Shown here in pieces: positions 10,352 to 19,386 of a stretch of 64,000 nucleotides of DNA; position 1 is the stretch's first letter, and each line of letters begins with the position of its first letter. A program made the position numbers and the translations under genes. The notes beneath the pieces were generated by a model. It did not search any database. It was not told the origin of the DNA and worked only from the letters and a program-made list of their open reading frames with translations. Origin of the DNA: Scytonema sp045865695 (GTDB lineage: Bacteria; Cyanobacteriota; Cyanobacteriia; Cyanobacteriales; Nostocaceae). The stretch spans positions 1-64,000 of the forward strand of contig NZ_BAACAP010000238.1 of assembly GCF_045865695.1 (NCBI RefSeq). The letters run 5' to 3'.

Positions 10352-11236
10352 TCACTTACGGGGCTGGTCAATCCGACGCATAGTAATACAAGAGACATTA
10401 GTAGTTACAGTGTGGAAAGCAATGAGAGACATACTGAGGTATTTTTCATATCTAGCAAATACTTCCTCACCTACTATATTTACTACTTGTTTGCGATTAG
10501 CCTTTAAATTTTTCAACCATGCCTTGAGTGTGCGTATATAGTCATGCCGATAATTCCGGAACAACAAAATTTCAAAAAGTCTATCAGTTGCTTGAAAAAT
10601 CTCAGACTGGCGAGCTAAATCTGATTCTGGAAATACTTGCTCTGCGAAGAATTGGCTAAAGTCTTCTTTCGTGGAATTCTCGTACACAATAGTTTGAATT
10701 GATACTATTCCTCCTGGCTTGAGCCAATCGTGACAGCGCGAGAAGAACGCACGATAACCGTCTAGTTTTTCTTCAGAGGAAAGTTCTAATCTTGCAAAGT
10801 GTTCAAATACTTCTAGGGAAATAATCCCATCATAAGGGTTTTGGGGAGAGTGTTCCGACCAACTCTCTAGACGAGCTTCAATGTTCGGATGTCTCCAGGC
10901 TGAAACAAAATTGACATGAGCTTGACTTATAGAAAGCCCCACCACTTTCTGAACATCATAAACATCAACCAGACGCTTCAAAAGAGAACCCCAGCCACAG
11001 CCTACATCTAAAACTTGCTTAGCGCCTTTTACCTTAGCCTGCTCAATATGGTAATCAAGCTTCCGCATCTGAGCTTTTTCAAAATTTTCAATCGTTTCAC
11101 CCTCTTCCCACATTGCAGATGAATAGGTAAGAGAGGGGTCAAGCCAAAGAGAGAAAAATTCATTACTAACATCATAATGATGTTGAATTGACCGAGCTGA
11201 TGCACCTGGATTAAAAATATTCAAATTACTAGTCAT
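10352..11236 (-). CDS. Cyclopropane-fatty-acid-synthase-like SAM methyltransferase
   Basis: 294 aa. The N-terminal HHYDVSNEFFSLWLDPSLTY stretch and the SAM site VLDVGCGWGS are hallmarks of the CFA/mycolic-acid cyclopropane synthase family, and EVFEHF carries the family Glu. Two positions that bind the catalytic bicarbonate in CmaA1-type enzymes look changed: the Cys of TYSCA is Ser (TYSSA), and the His after the LL of LLHTI is Gln (SIQTI). This alignment is from memory. The enzyme may therefore make a methyl branch rather than a ring, or use altered chemistry. Its place between the ACP and the PKS, with a desaturase in the same operon, suggests it acts on an unsaturated acyl-ACP tail of the lipopeptide. 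62 bp separate it from the PKS gene. Confidence 0.88.
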   Translation of the reverse strand: MTSNLNIFNPGASARSIQHHYDVSNEFFSLWLDPSLTYSSAMWEEGETIENFEKAQMRKLDYHIEQAKVKGAKQVLDVGCGWGSLLKRLVDVYDVQKVVGLSISQAHVNFVSAWRHPNIEARLESWSEHSPQNPYDGIISLEVFEHFARLELSSEEKLDGYRAFFSRCHDWLKPGGIVSIQTIVYENSTKEDFSQFFAEQVFPESDLARQSEIFQATDRLFEILLFRNYRHDYIRTLKAWLKNLKANRKQVVNIVGEEVFARYEKYLSMSLIAFHTVTTNVSCITMRRIDQPRK

Positions 11237-11337
11237 AGTAATACATCACCTTCAAAAAAACTAATTGATGGGTTTCCAGCCCAATTCAAAAGCTGAAGCC
11301 TTTACAGTCAAAGGAATTTAGATTTTTTTCTCTAGCC

Positions 11338-11646
11338 CTAATCCTCTAATTTTGGCGAAGTATTGGTATTGTAAGCTTTTACCTTGTTTTCCTCCGATAA
11401 ATGTCCAGCCAGAGCTTCTATGGTAGGGTAATCATATATCAAAGTTGGATCGAGCTCGTACCCCAACCACTCTTCCAAATCACCAGTCATACCCACTGCG
11501 GCAGAGGAGTCTAAACCATAACGGTTAAAGGGAATATTCACATATACCTTATCAGGCTCAATTTTCAACAATTCTGCTAAATAAGAAACTAACCAAGCTT
11601 GTATTTCTGCTGTGGTTGGTAGATTCTTTTGTACACTTTTCGTCAT
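11338..11646 (-). CDS. Stand-alone acyl carrier protein of the lipopeptide cluster
   Basis: 102 aa. It is a phosphopantetheine-binding carrier domain with the attachment motif YGLDSS (Ser near residue 49) and the downstream YPTIEALAGHL helix typical of PKS-type ACPs. In cyanobacterial lipopeptide pathways (puwainaphycin, microginin and related types) such an ACP receives the fatty acid activated by the FAAL. Here it sits between the desaturase and the CFA-like methyltransferase, so it is the likely platform on which the tail is modified before loading onto the KS. The assignment of partners is by context. Confidence 0.9.
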   Translation of the reverse strand: MTKSVQKNLPTTAEIQAWLVSYLAELLKIEPDKVYVNIPFNRYGLDSSAAVGMTGDLEEWLGYELDPTLIYDYPTIEALAGHLSEENKVKAYNTNTSPKLED

Positions 11647-11851
11647 GGATTTATGAAATGCTGTACTAAGTAGTTTTTTCTAGAGCGGCAAAGTTAACTG
11701 GAGAAGCTGAATTTCTAGGGAAGCCAAGTAAAGTTTAGGATCTCAACAGAATCTGAGTTGTTTAATCCGACCAAGTTGATGTTGGCGTAAGTTAGAACAT
11801 AGTTGCAGCCAAGTTTCAACACGCCCCTTGTGCCAAATCCTTAGCGTTAGC

Positions 11852-12850
11852 TTACCTGAAATCTGTCTCTTCTCTAGCTAGTTTTACCGCTTTAGGTTTT
11901 TTAGCCTCTATCATTCCTGCTGTTGGAGCCTTGACATCCCAAGCTAAGCCAAACACTTCCAAAACGCGGACGATCCAATAACCTAAATCAATTTGCCACC
12001 ATTGTAACCCAAATTTGGCTGAATTTGGAAAAGCATGATGGTTGTTATGCCATGCTTCACCAGCTGTGGGGATAACTAACCAAATATTATTTGTACTGTG
12101 CTCGCGGGTATCAAAAGCACGGCTACCATACAGGTGGGTAATGGAGTTGATGCTCCAAGTAGCATGATGTGCGAAAAAAATTCGGACAAGCCCCCCCCAC
12201 AAGAATCCTTGCAAGGCTCCTATCCAGGTTGCTGTCATAACTCCTCCCAAATAAGCAGGAATGGCAAGACCTAGAATTACCCAAGTTAGGTATAGTTGAT
12301 TGACCTTGGCAATAGCAGGCTCTTGCAACAACTCTCTTGCAAAAAGGGCAGAATTCGTAACTTCACCGTTCAGCATCCAACCGATATGGGCGTACCATAA
12401 CCCGCGAAGCTGAGAAAATTGCTTCCCTTCATAAACGTGGGGAGAATGAGTATCCCCAGGTTGGTCACTATACTGATGATGGCGTCTATGGTTGCTAACC
12501 CAGTGGATAACAGGACCTTGAGCCGCCATAGAACCAAGAATAGCAAGGATAATTCGGATAGGAGTATTAGTTCTGAAAGCAGTGTGTGCGAATTGTCTGT
12601 GAAAACCCACAGTGATTCCGACCATAGTTAAGGCGTACATACTGACCAATAGCCCTATCTCCACTCCTCCAACGTCTGATAGCCTAAAGAATCCAATTGC
12701 AAGAATTGAACCTATAAAAGGAATTAAAATAGTGGCAAAGGCAAAACGCTGTTGTAGTTTTTGTAGGTAATCATTCGCTATAGTTATTTTCTGCTTCTTA
12801 CTTGAATCCTTAAGAGACTTTTCTTGTATTACGTTATCCACTTGCATCAA
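11852..12850 (-). CDS. Fatty-acid desaturase (Delta9/DesC-like membrane di-iron type)
   Basis: 332 aa. The three histidine boxes of acyl-CoA/acyl-lipid desaturases are visible: HRQFAH near 84, HRRHH near 121 and HNNHH near 268. Hydrophobic membrane segments lie on both sides. The family introduces a cis double bond with O2 and electrons from ferredoxin. The gene lies between the FAAL and ACP genes on the same strand (83 bp from the FAAL gene), so a dedicated role in desaturating the lipopeptide tail is likely, and this would give the CFA-like methyltransferase its olefin. A general membrane-lipid role is the alternative. The position of the double bond cannot be read from the sequence. Confidence 0.93.
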   Translation of the reverse strand: MMQVDNVIQEKSLKDSSKKQKITIANDYLQKLQQRFAFATILIPFIGSILAIGFFRLSDVGGVEIGLLVSMYALTMVGITVGFHRQFAHTAFRTNTPIRIILAILGSMAAQGPVIHWVSNHRRHHQYSDQPGDTHSPHVYEGKQFSQLRGLWYAHIGWMLNGEVTNSALFARELLQEPAIAKVNQLYLTWVILGLAIPAYLGGVMTATWIGALQGFLWGGLVRIFFAHHATWSINSITHLYGSRAFDTREHSTNNIWLVIPTAGEAWHNNHHAFPNSAKFGLQWWQIDLGYWIVRVLEVFGLAWDVKAPTAGMIEAKKPKAVKLAREETDFR

Positions 12851-12933
12851 CTTTCACTCCATTAGATATTTTGAGTTTCGGTTAGTTATTTGCCAGTTTG
12901 TACTTTCTCCGACAAAGATTGGATATCAGTCTG

Positions 12934-14694
12934 TCAATACCAAAACTTTGCCTTTTGCGAAGGTTCTTCACTCCAGTCTTCCACCACATTCAAACTGCCA
13001 TTGAGAAATGCAGTCCGACAGGCATAACGCTGAATCTTTCCACTGGAAGTCTTAGGAATACTGCCAGTCTTGAGTAGGACAGTGGCATAAACCTGTAAGC
13101 CATGCTGTGCAGTCACAGCCTCAAAGATATTCCTTACTACCTCCTGCACATCCAGGTTCCGTAAGTAACTCCGCTCTACTTCCTGAACAATCACTAGTTG
13201 TTCTTTATCCTTGACTTCCACTAAAAAAGCTGCTCCACAATCAGATCGTAGTGCTGGATGACTTTTCTGAACTGTCAATTCAATGTCTTGGGGATAATGA
13301 TTGCAACCTCTAACGATCATTACATCCTTTAGCCTTCCTGTAACAAACAACTCTCCATTACTGAAAAATCCCAAGTCCCCTGTGCGAAGAAATGGTTTCT
13401 CTCCAGTATCTTTAAGCTCAGCTTGAAAGGTTTTTTGTGTTGCTGAGGGGCAATTCCAATACCCAAAAGTTACACTCCTACCTGACACCCAAATCTCTCC
13501 TACTTGTCCTTTTTCACAACGAGTTAACGACTCTGGATTAACGATAATTACTGTTGTGTTCGTGTCAGGATGACCACATCCCACAAACACTCGACTTAGA
13601 GGCGATGAAATCTCACTCTCTACTACGGCATTTTGTTCTAGATCTTGAGTTTTAACTCCCTGAATCACTGGCTTTTGATTCTTGTCCCCACCCGTAGTAA
13701 ACAGAGTTGTTTCCGCCATTCCATAGCAAGGATAAAAGGCTCTGTATTTAAAGCCACAAGGAGCAAATTTTTCCGCAAACTGCTTCAAAGTTTCTGCCCG
13801 TATTGGTTCCGCCCCATTGAAAGCCAAATCCCAACTGCTTAAGTCAAGATGAGCTAATTGTTCTAGTTGAACTTTTTTTACACATAAATCGTAAGCAAAA
13901 TTCGGTCCACCACTGGTAGTCGCTCTATATTTAGAAATCGCTTTTAACCAACGAATGGGCTTCTGCAGAAACGCTAATGGTGGCATCAGAATACTGGGGA
14001 ATCCCACATAAATAGGTTGCAAAACATGACCAATCAATCCCATATCATGGAATAAAGGCAACCAACCAACACCGATACTCTTCTCACTATGACTAAAAGC
14101 TTGATGAATCAACTGCTGGTTGTGGATAATATTTCCATGAGTCACCATTACCCCTTTGGGTGTTCCCGTAGAACCAGAAGTATATTGCAAAAACGCCAAG
14201 GTTTCTGGTGTCACTAATTGAGGCGCAATTTCTGGATTTGAAGTTTCAATAGTATCCGTTGCTATTAACTTTACTGGCCCTAACTCTGCTTCTTCTTTCC
14301 AGCTTTTCTCAAGATCGGTCAATATTGACGCAGTTATCAGTGCTACTTTTGGTTGAGCATCATTAACGATAGAAAGTAGGCGCGACAACTTCTGATTTTG
14401 TCTAGGAGGATAAACTGGAACCGCTATGACCCCTGCATACAAACAGCCAAAGAAAGCTGTAATAAACTCTAAACCAGAAGGATATAATAGTAACGCCCGT
14501 TCTCCTGGCATTGATTGGAGATGGGCTGCGATCGCTCTTGCTTGTCTGTCTAATTCTCCATACGTCAGACTCCCTGACTCAGTTTCTCCATTTTGGAGAA
14601 AGATATAGGCTTGCTTGTTAGACTGATATTGCGCTCTATAGTTAAGAATGTCTAATAGGAATGTAGCGATTGTGCCATTTTCCAGTAAAAGCAT
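12934..14694 (-). CDS. Fatty acyl-AMP ligase (FAAL), lipopeptide initiation
   Basis: 586 aa ANL-superfamily enzyme with YTSGSTGTPKGVM near 169-181, PLFHDMGL, YGMAETT, LRTGDLGF and a C-terminal GKIQR. The overall length and the PLFHDMGLIG and NHYPQDIE signatures fit FAALs rather than acyl-CoA ligases. FAALs activate a free fatty acid as the acyl-adenylate and pass it to an ACP without CoA. It is the first gene of the assembly line in transcription order, so it defines this as a lipo-product pathway. The start at ATG 14694 gives the usual short N-terminus before the LTYGELDR element. The 81-bp space upstream separates it from the DUF3102 gene and may hold a promoter; I did not identify boxes. 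Confidence 0.95.
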   Translation of the reverse strand: MLLLENGTIATFLLDILNYRAQYQSNKQAYIFLQNGETESGSLTYGELDRQARAIAAHLQSMPGERALLLYPSGLEFITAFFGCLYAGVIAVPVYPPRQNQKLSRLLSIVNDAQPKVALITASILTDLEKSWKEEAELGPVKLIATDTIETSNPEIAPQLVTPETLAFLQYTSGSTGTPKGVMVTHGNIIHNQQLIHQAFSHSEKSIGVGWLPLFHDMGLIGHVLQPIYVGFPSILMPPLAFLQKPIRWLKAISKYRATTSGGPNFAYDLCVKKVQLEQLAHLDLSSWDLAFNGAEPIRAETLKQFAEKFAPCGFKYRAFYPCYGMAETTLFTTGGDKNQKPVIQGVKTQDLEQNAVVESEISSPLSRVFVGCGHPDTNTTVIIVNPESLTRCEKGQVGEIWVSGRSVTFGYWNCPSATQKTFQAELKDTGEKPFLRTGDLGFFSNGELFVTGRLKDVMIVRGCNHYPQDIELTVQKSHPALRSDCGAAFLVEVKDKEQLVIVQEVERSYLRNLDVQEVVRNIFEAVTAQHGLQVYATVLLKTGSIPKTSSGKIQRYACRTAFLNGSLNVVEDWSEEPSQKAKFWY

Positions 14695-14775
14695 AAAATA
14701 TCCAGCAATTTACGGGTAAAGATGGGGATGATAGAGACTATCCCGTGTTACTCTTTTTCAATGGGGCTAGAAAAA

Positions 14776-15684
14776 CTAGCAATGCGTTCGTTGAGTGTTG
14801 AGTACCTGTTGAGATACCATGGCTATGGCTGACAGCTGAGACTCGCTCAGTCCGTTATTGGCAGCCTTTATAATCATCCTAACTAGTTGCTCTGGCGTTA
14901 AGTTTTTGATGCTAATTGCCATTTCCGAGATCGTTGCATCCGATGTCTCGTGCGAAATTGCAACTTGATTTTCCATACTGATTGGTATTTGTGTGGTATC
15001 ATCAGGTATATCTTTGATAGTAGTTGCAATCTGCTTGTTTTCAAACGCTACAAAAGGTAGTGATTCAAAAGATGATAGCGATCGCCTTTCTATCTGTGCT
15101 TCTTTTTCAGTCAAATCTTCTTGTGCAGAGATTGCGAACGTAGTTTCATAACGTGTAGGTTCTATAACGTTGACTGGTTTATCATACTTAAGCGAAGCAG
15201 TTTTTGGTTCTACCGCTCCCTTTTTGGTTTTCTTATGTTGAAAGACAATTGCCTTAGCTTCAGTATAGCAGATGTTCTCGCCATTAGAAGCGCGTTCGAG
15301 GACTTCAACTCTTGCCTCTTTGGGTGTAGAAGGGGCAGCAATTAGGTAGAGAGTTGAAGCAGTGATATTCAAATGCGTAAAATTTACGCATTTGAACTGC
15401 TCTGCAACCTGCATAAATTTGGTGGCGGCTGATACACTCCAATTAAACTCAAACTTAAGCCAATTTCTGAAGCTTCCATGTCCCAGATGCTGCTTCACCT
15501 CAATTAGCTTTTGTCCAATATCGATAATATCTTGAGAATTACGGCGCATTAGCGTCTTAATTTCGTTGGTGTGTTGTTGAACAACTCTTTGGGTGTCACC
15601 GTCTAAAATATCATATTCAAAGTTTAGAGTTTGCTGAGTTGACAATTGGTTTGACAGTTCAAATTGTAAATCAGTATGATTCAT
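14776..15684 (-). CDS. DUF3102 domain protein
   Basis: 302 aa. Residues about 30-160 match the DUF3102 type seen on cyanobacterial plasmids and accessory islands: it contains IGQKLIEVKQHLGHGSFRNWL, followed by a region that resembles a helix-turn-helix (WSVSAATKFMQVAEQF). The rest is low-complexity, polar and acidic, with a C-terminal helix (LTPEQLVRMI...SQLSAIAMVSQQ). A DNA-binding role is plausible but unproven. It lies on the same strand as the biosynthetic genes and 81 bp upstream of the FAAL gene, so it could be co-transcribed or a local regulator; it may equally be a separate mobile-DNA gene, as the next 3.5 kb is transposon debris. Confidence 0.75.
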   Translation of the reverse strand: MNHTDLQFELSNQLSTQQTLNFEYDILDGDTQRVVQQHTNEIKTLMRRNSQDIIDIGQKLIEVKQHLGHGSFRNWLKFEFNWSVSAATKFMQVAEQFKCVNFTHLNITASTLYLIAAPSTPKEARVEVLERASNGENICYTEAKAIVFQHKKTKKGAVEPKTASLKYDKPVNVIEPTRYETTFAISAQEDLTEKEAQIERRSLSSFESLPFVAFENKQIATTIKDIPDDTTQIPISMENQVAISHETSDATISEMAISIKNLTPEQLVRMIIKAANNGLSESQLSAIAMVSQQVLNTQRTHC

Positions 15685-15740
15685 GTAATACTAACTCCGT
15701 TTTTTTAATGGTAGTGGCGCTTTAGAAACTGAAGTTTAGA

Positions 15741-15932
15741 CTTAAGCCTACCCCTGTTAAGGTGTACTAAGAAAGTACTATCGCGAAGCTTATTCTGACG
15801 TTGTGTTCCTACCCATTAAACCTTCAATTGAGGGCAAACATTATTTTTTGGCTTTCAGATTTTAATAGGTGTAGACTGAAACTCCTATTAATACGTTAGA
15901 AAAAACTTCACCTTAACAGGGGTAGACTCAAG
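15741..15932. repeat. MITE-like element with 24-bp inverted ends
   Basis: The arms at 15741-15764 and 15909-15932 are inverted copies with two mismatches, and their inner 16 bp (tacccctgttaaggtg) match perfectly. The 192-bp unit has no ORF and lies between the DUF3102 gene and the IS region. It may be a non-autonomous element, or one large transcript hairpin. The remaining DNA from 15933 to 16072 shows nothing recognisable. Confidence 0.5.
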
Positions 15933-16072
15933 CCACGTGATTTTGATGAAGTTAGAAGATGACAGCAGGCTTCGCCAAGCAACGGCTAAAACCAGAATCT
16001 TTCATCTATATCTTTATTAGGTATCAGTGAAATCAAGTTATGCACTTAGTACAGGTGAGTGAAGATAATGCT

Positions 16073-16157
16073 GCCTAGAGCGCCGGTCGAGTAGAAGGTG
16101 TTGACAAATTACGCATAGTATGATTAGGGGGTGATGTAGATGACTCAAAGCTTTATA
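16073..16157 (+). repeat. Long inverted repeat, left copy (partner 19238-19323)
   Basis: About 85 bp, beginning gcctagagcgccggtcgagt and ending agctttata, recur almost perfectly on the opposite strand at 19238-19323. The only clear differences are around gatta versus ggtaa. The IS1634-type element starts directly at its inner end. The pair encloses 3.25 kb of transposon remains. Confidence 0.8.
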
Positions 16158-16158
16158 C

Positions 16159-18420
16159 CCCCCATTCCGCACCCCAACTGTCACATATGAATAAGACGCA
16201 GGGAAAGTAGTACAGAGAAACTAAAAAAAGATTAGGAAGCCATCAAGTAATTGATAATTTGTAGCAATAAGCTGTGAGGAGAATGAAAGACCTATTCCCA
16301 TGCATTGAGCGATCGCTCAATGCGTCTCAAGCTTGAGCCATGAAAATAAAAGAAATAGAAAATTTTAAGTTTTCTCAAAAGAAATATAGAAAAATTGAGA
16401 CAGAATTGCTTTGGAGAAGACTGTTGTTATGTTTAATGTCGAAGAGATGTCTATACAAAATATAGATCATTTGGGGATAGTAGCAGGAATCGTAGATGCC
16501 ATTGGAGTAGTAGAAATTATTAATGATTTATTAGGTCAAGAATCAGACGAAAAAGTGAGTGCAGGTCATGTTGTGAAAGCCATGATTTTAAATGGGTTAG
16601 GATTTGTTGCTCAGCCTTTAGAGGATGTTTCCCAAATTTTTTGAATCAATCCCTTGCGAGCATTTAATAGGTGAGGGAGTTAAAGCCGAATATTTAAATG
16701 ATGATAAACTAGGCAGAGTCATGGATGAAATGTTCCTGACAGGACTAGAAACAATATTTTTAGCAGTCAGCCTGAATGTCGTCCAGAAATTTAAAATCCA
16801 GACAACGACATCACACTTAGATTCATCGTCAATCCACGTACATGGAGAATATAACACCCCCTTACCAGAGGTAATATTTGAGAATTCAAAAATTGAAAAT
16901 GAACCGTTTCAAAAAGACTCTCAGTTAAAATCCAAGCAAGCGATAAATATTACCTATGGGTATTCGCGAGATCATAGACCAGATTTAAAGCAGTTTCTAA
17001 TAGAATTAATATGTACGGGAGATAGTGATATCCCATTATTTTTCAAAACCGCATCTGGAAATAGAGTAGATTCTTCGGATTTTGGAGAAATAGCTGTTGA
17101 GTATAAAAAGCAAATGCAATTAGATAGTTTAATAGTAGCAGATTGTGCTTTATATACAGAAGCAAATTTACAACTTATGTCGCAGATGAAATGGCTATGT
17201 AGAGTGCCGTTAAGCCTAAAATCGGCACAATCTTTAGTCTCAACACTACCAGAAGCAAAATTCATTGAAAGTGAATTAAAAGGATATTCCTTTGTCGCTA
17301 CAGAAAGTAATTACGGCGGAATAAAACAGAGATGGTTAGTCGTACAAAGCCAAGAAAGAAGAGAAGTAGATTTGCGGAAGCTCTCACAAAAAATTCCGAA
17401 AGCTGAAGAAAAAGCTCGCAGCAACTTAAAGAAATTAGCTTCCGAAAAATTTGCCTGTGAAGCTGATGCGATTAAAGCATTATTAAAAATTTCCCAAAAC
17501 TTTAAATATCATCAAATTGAGCAACATAAAGTGACTGTAACAACGCCAAAAGCACAAGGAGCAGAAATCCCATCAGATAGCTATCAAATATCAGCAACAA
17601 TCATGAAGGATGAAAATAAAATTAATCAAGATTTTCTCAGTGCTGGCAGATTTATCATCGCTACAAATGTTTTAGAGCCAAGTCAGCTTGGTAAGAATAG
17701 CATGATTTATCACTAGAAAGCACAACAGTCATGCGAGAGAGGATTTGCTTTTCTCAAAGACCCATCGTTTTTTGCAAATAGCGTTTATCTCAAAAGACCG
17801 GAAAGAATCGAAGCACTGGCAATGATAATGGGTTTATGTTTGTTAGTCTATAAATTAGCGCAGCGACAAATACGGTTAGCTTTATATGAATCACAACTCA
17901 CTGTCAAGAATCAGCTAGGAAAGCCTGTAGATAATCCTACTTTAAAATGGATATTTCAATGTTTTCAATCAATTCATCTCGTCACTCTTCATGATGAAAA
18001 ACAAGTTTCAAACTGAAATCAAGAGAGAAACTTCATTCTAAACCTATTGCCAGAAGACTGTCAGCATTATTATCGATTAGTCACATAATTAGACTTTCAA
18101 AATGTATAGTCTCTCTACCAACAAGCTATTTCTGCCTAGAAAATAGCTTTAAATAATTATGTCTAATAATTTTTTCGTGAGTCTTATACATTAGTAGAAT
18201 CATAAATAAATTCAGTGAAATATCGAAAGTTATCTATTGATTACAACAGAAAATTTGTTTTCATCTTATTGCTAATTATTGAGAATGACTTGGATGTCTC
18301 ACATCCCAGTTTTCACGCTTTCTCACCTGTTTATCAGATAAAAACAGTATAGTTTTACTCTTTTTTTAGAGATTTCACTCAGTAATTACCGTTTGTGACA
18401 ATTGGGGTGCGGAATGGGGG
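16159..18420 (+). mobile_element. IS1634-type insertion sequence (inactivated)
   Basis: The terminal inverted repeats are 27 bp with one mismatch: 16159-16185 (cccccattccgcaccccaac and on) against 18394-18420. The flanks read ttata before (16153-16157) and ttata after (18421-18425), which suggests a 5-6 bp target duplication. One extra C at the left makes the exact edge uncertain. The element carries a broken transposase and long non-coding tails; 18017-18393 has no gene. It has inserted into or beside an IS1182-like transposase remnant. Confidence 0.85.
16411..18016 (+). pseudogene. IS1634-family transposase, frameshifted and with an in-frame stop
   Basis: The N-terminal part (16411-16620) has the DUF4277-like start IQNIDHLGIVAGIVDAIG and VSAGHVVKAMILNGLGFV. 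The frame then slips by one base near 16617-16624, and the body continues from MFPKFFESIPCEHLIGEG with the DDE-type core (LHxDSSS-like SHLDSSSIHVHG, LIVADCALYT). A TAG at 17714-17716 interrupts the same frame, after which QQSCERGF and RPERIEALAMIMGLCLLVY complete the family's C-terminus to 18016. Two independent lesions make this copy inactive on its own. Repair of both would give a protein of about 530 aa. Confidence 0.9.
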
Positions 18421-18424
18421 TTAT

Positions 18425-18852
18425 AACCTTCAGATAAATGTGCCATTTCAATTGTTTTTTCGATTAACCTTAGGTCAAATGACTTTGATATTAAAAGCGC
18501 ACGAAATTTTACTAGTGTTCCTTTGCTAAAAGGTGGTTGCTCACAATCTAGACAATAAGACAGCTAGCTGCCATCGTCTATCCATTTCAATTGCTTCAAT
18601 TGCTTCATCATCTGAAACTCCTGTATATGCTTGTAAAATTATTGCCAGTACTAGTTGTGCTGGTAGTATTGGCGATAAACCAACACTACTATCTTTGAAA
18701 ACTGTTGCCAGTTCCATTTGAAATTCGCCATCAATTATTTGATGGCGAATTTGCCTCAAAAATATAAATAATTTCGCTTTCCGTATACGTTTTGCCACTT
18801 TTTCTTCTTGGGCTGATAGTTCTATTGGTGGATTCCAAATTTCTGGATGCAT
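18425..18852 (-). pseudogene. IS1182-like transposase, 5' fragment
   Basis: From ATG 18852 the frame encodes an N-terminal transposase segment with QLVLAIILQAYTGVSDDEAIEA and MDRRWQL, typical of IS1182/IS5-type DUF772 proteins. After residue about 98 the reading frame shifts, and the expected continuation CEQPPFSKGTLVKFRALL appears in another frame. The sequence is then cut by the right end of the IS1634-type element at 18420. The remaining catalytic part is absent from this window. DNA from 18853 to 19237 holds no gene that I can recognise. Confidence 0.8.
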
Positions 18853-19237
18853 TGTATCTGTACTCCTAATATCGTTTTCTACTTATCTTTACCCTCCCCA
18901 AAAAATGTACGTCTTGTCAATACCTCTTACTTTTTCCTTCGCGATTGTTGGTGTCCTTTCAGAGTCGATACCAACTTAATGACACGCCCGACGCTTTCTA
19001 GATGTATTTTTCATAGTATTTATGTCGGGAATTTTTGAACTTTTAGAGCAAGTATTAAGTTGACAATTTATGACAATTGAGCAATTTCAGTAAATAATCA
19101 ATGCAAATATGTATTGATATTGATGGCGGTGTTGGGAGTTGCCCTTTTTGGTTTCTTCAAAGCGCTTTCGGGGAAAACCCTTCAGGAGCCTTTCTTAAAT
19201 GCTTGCTTTTTTTAAGCTGTCAAACCGACTAGGGTTG

Positions 19238-19323
19238 TATAAAGCTTTGAGTCATCTACATCACCCCCTTACCCATACTATGCGTAATTTGTCAACACCT
19301 TCTACTCGACCGGCGCTCTAGGC
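19238..19323 (-). repeat. Long inverted repeat, right copy
   Basis: Reverse-complement partner of 16073-16157, with high identity along about 85 bp. Together they bracket the IS1634-type element and the IS1182 fragment, like the ends of a larger composite or a product of inverted duplication. It ends 63 bp before the 3' end of the histidine kinase gene. Confidence 0.8.
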
Positions 19324-19386
19324 GAGTTTGCAAGAAGCTCAAAAACGGCTATCTTTACAACAAATTCATAATTGGCAAAGGTATTG

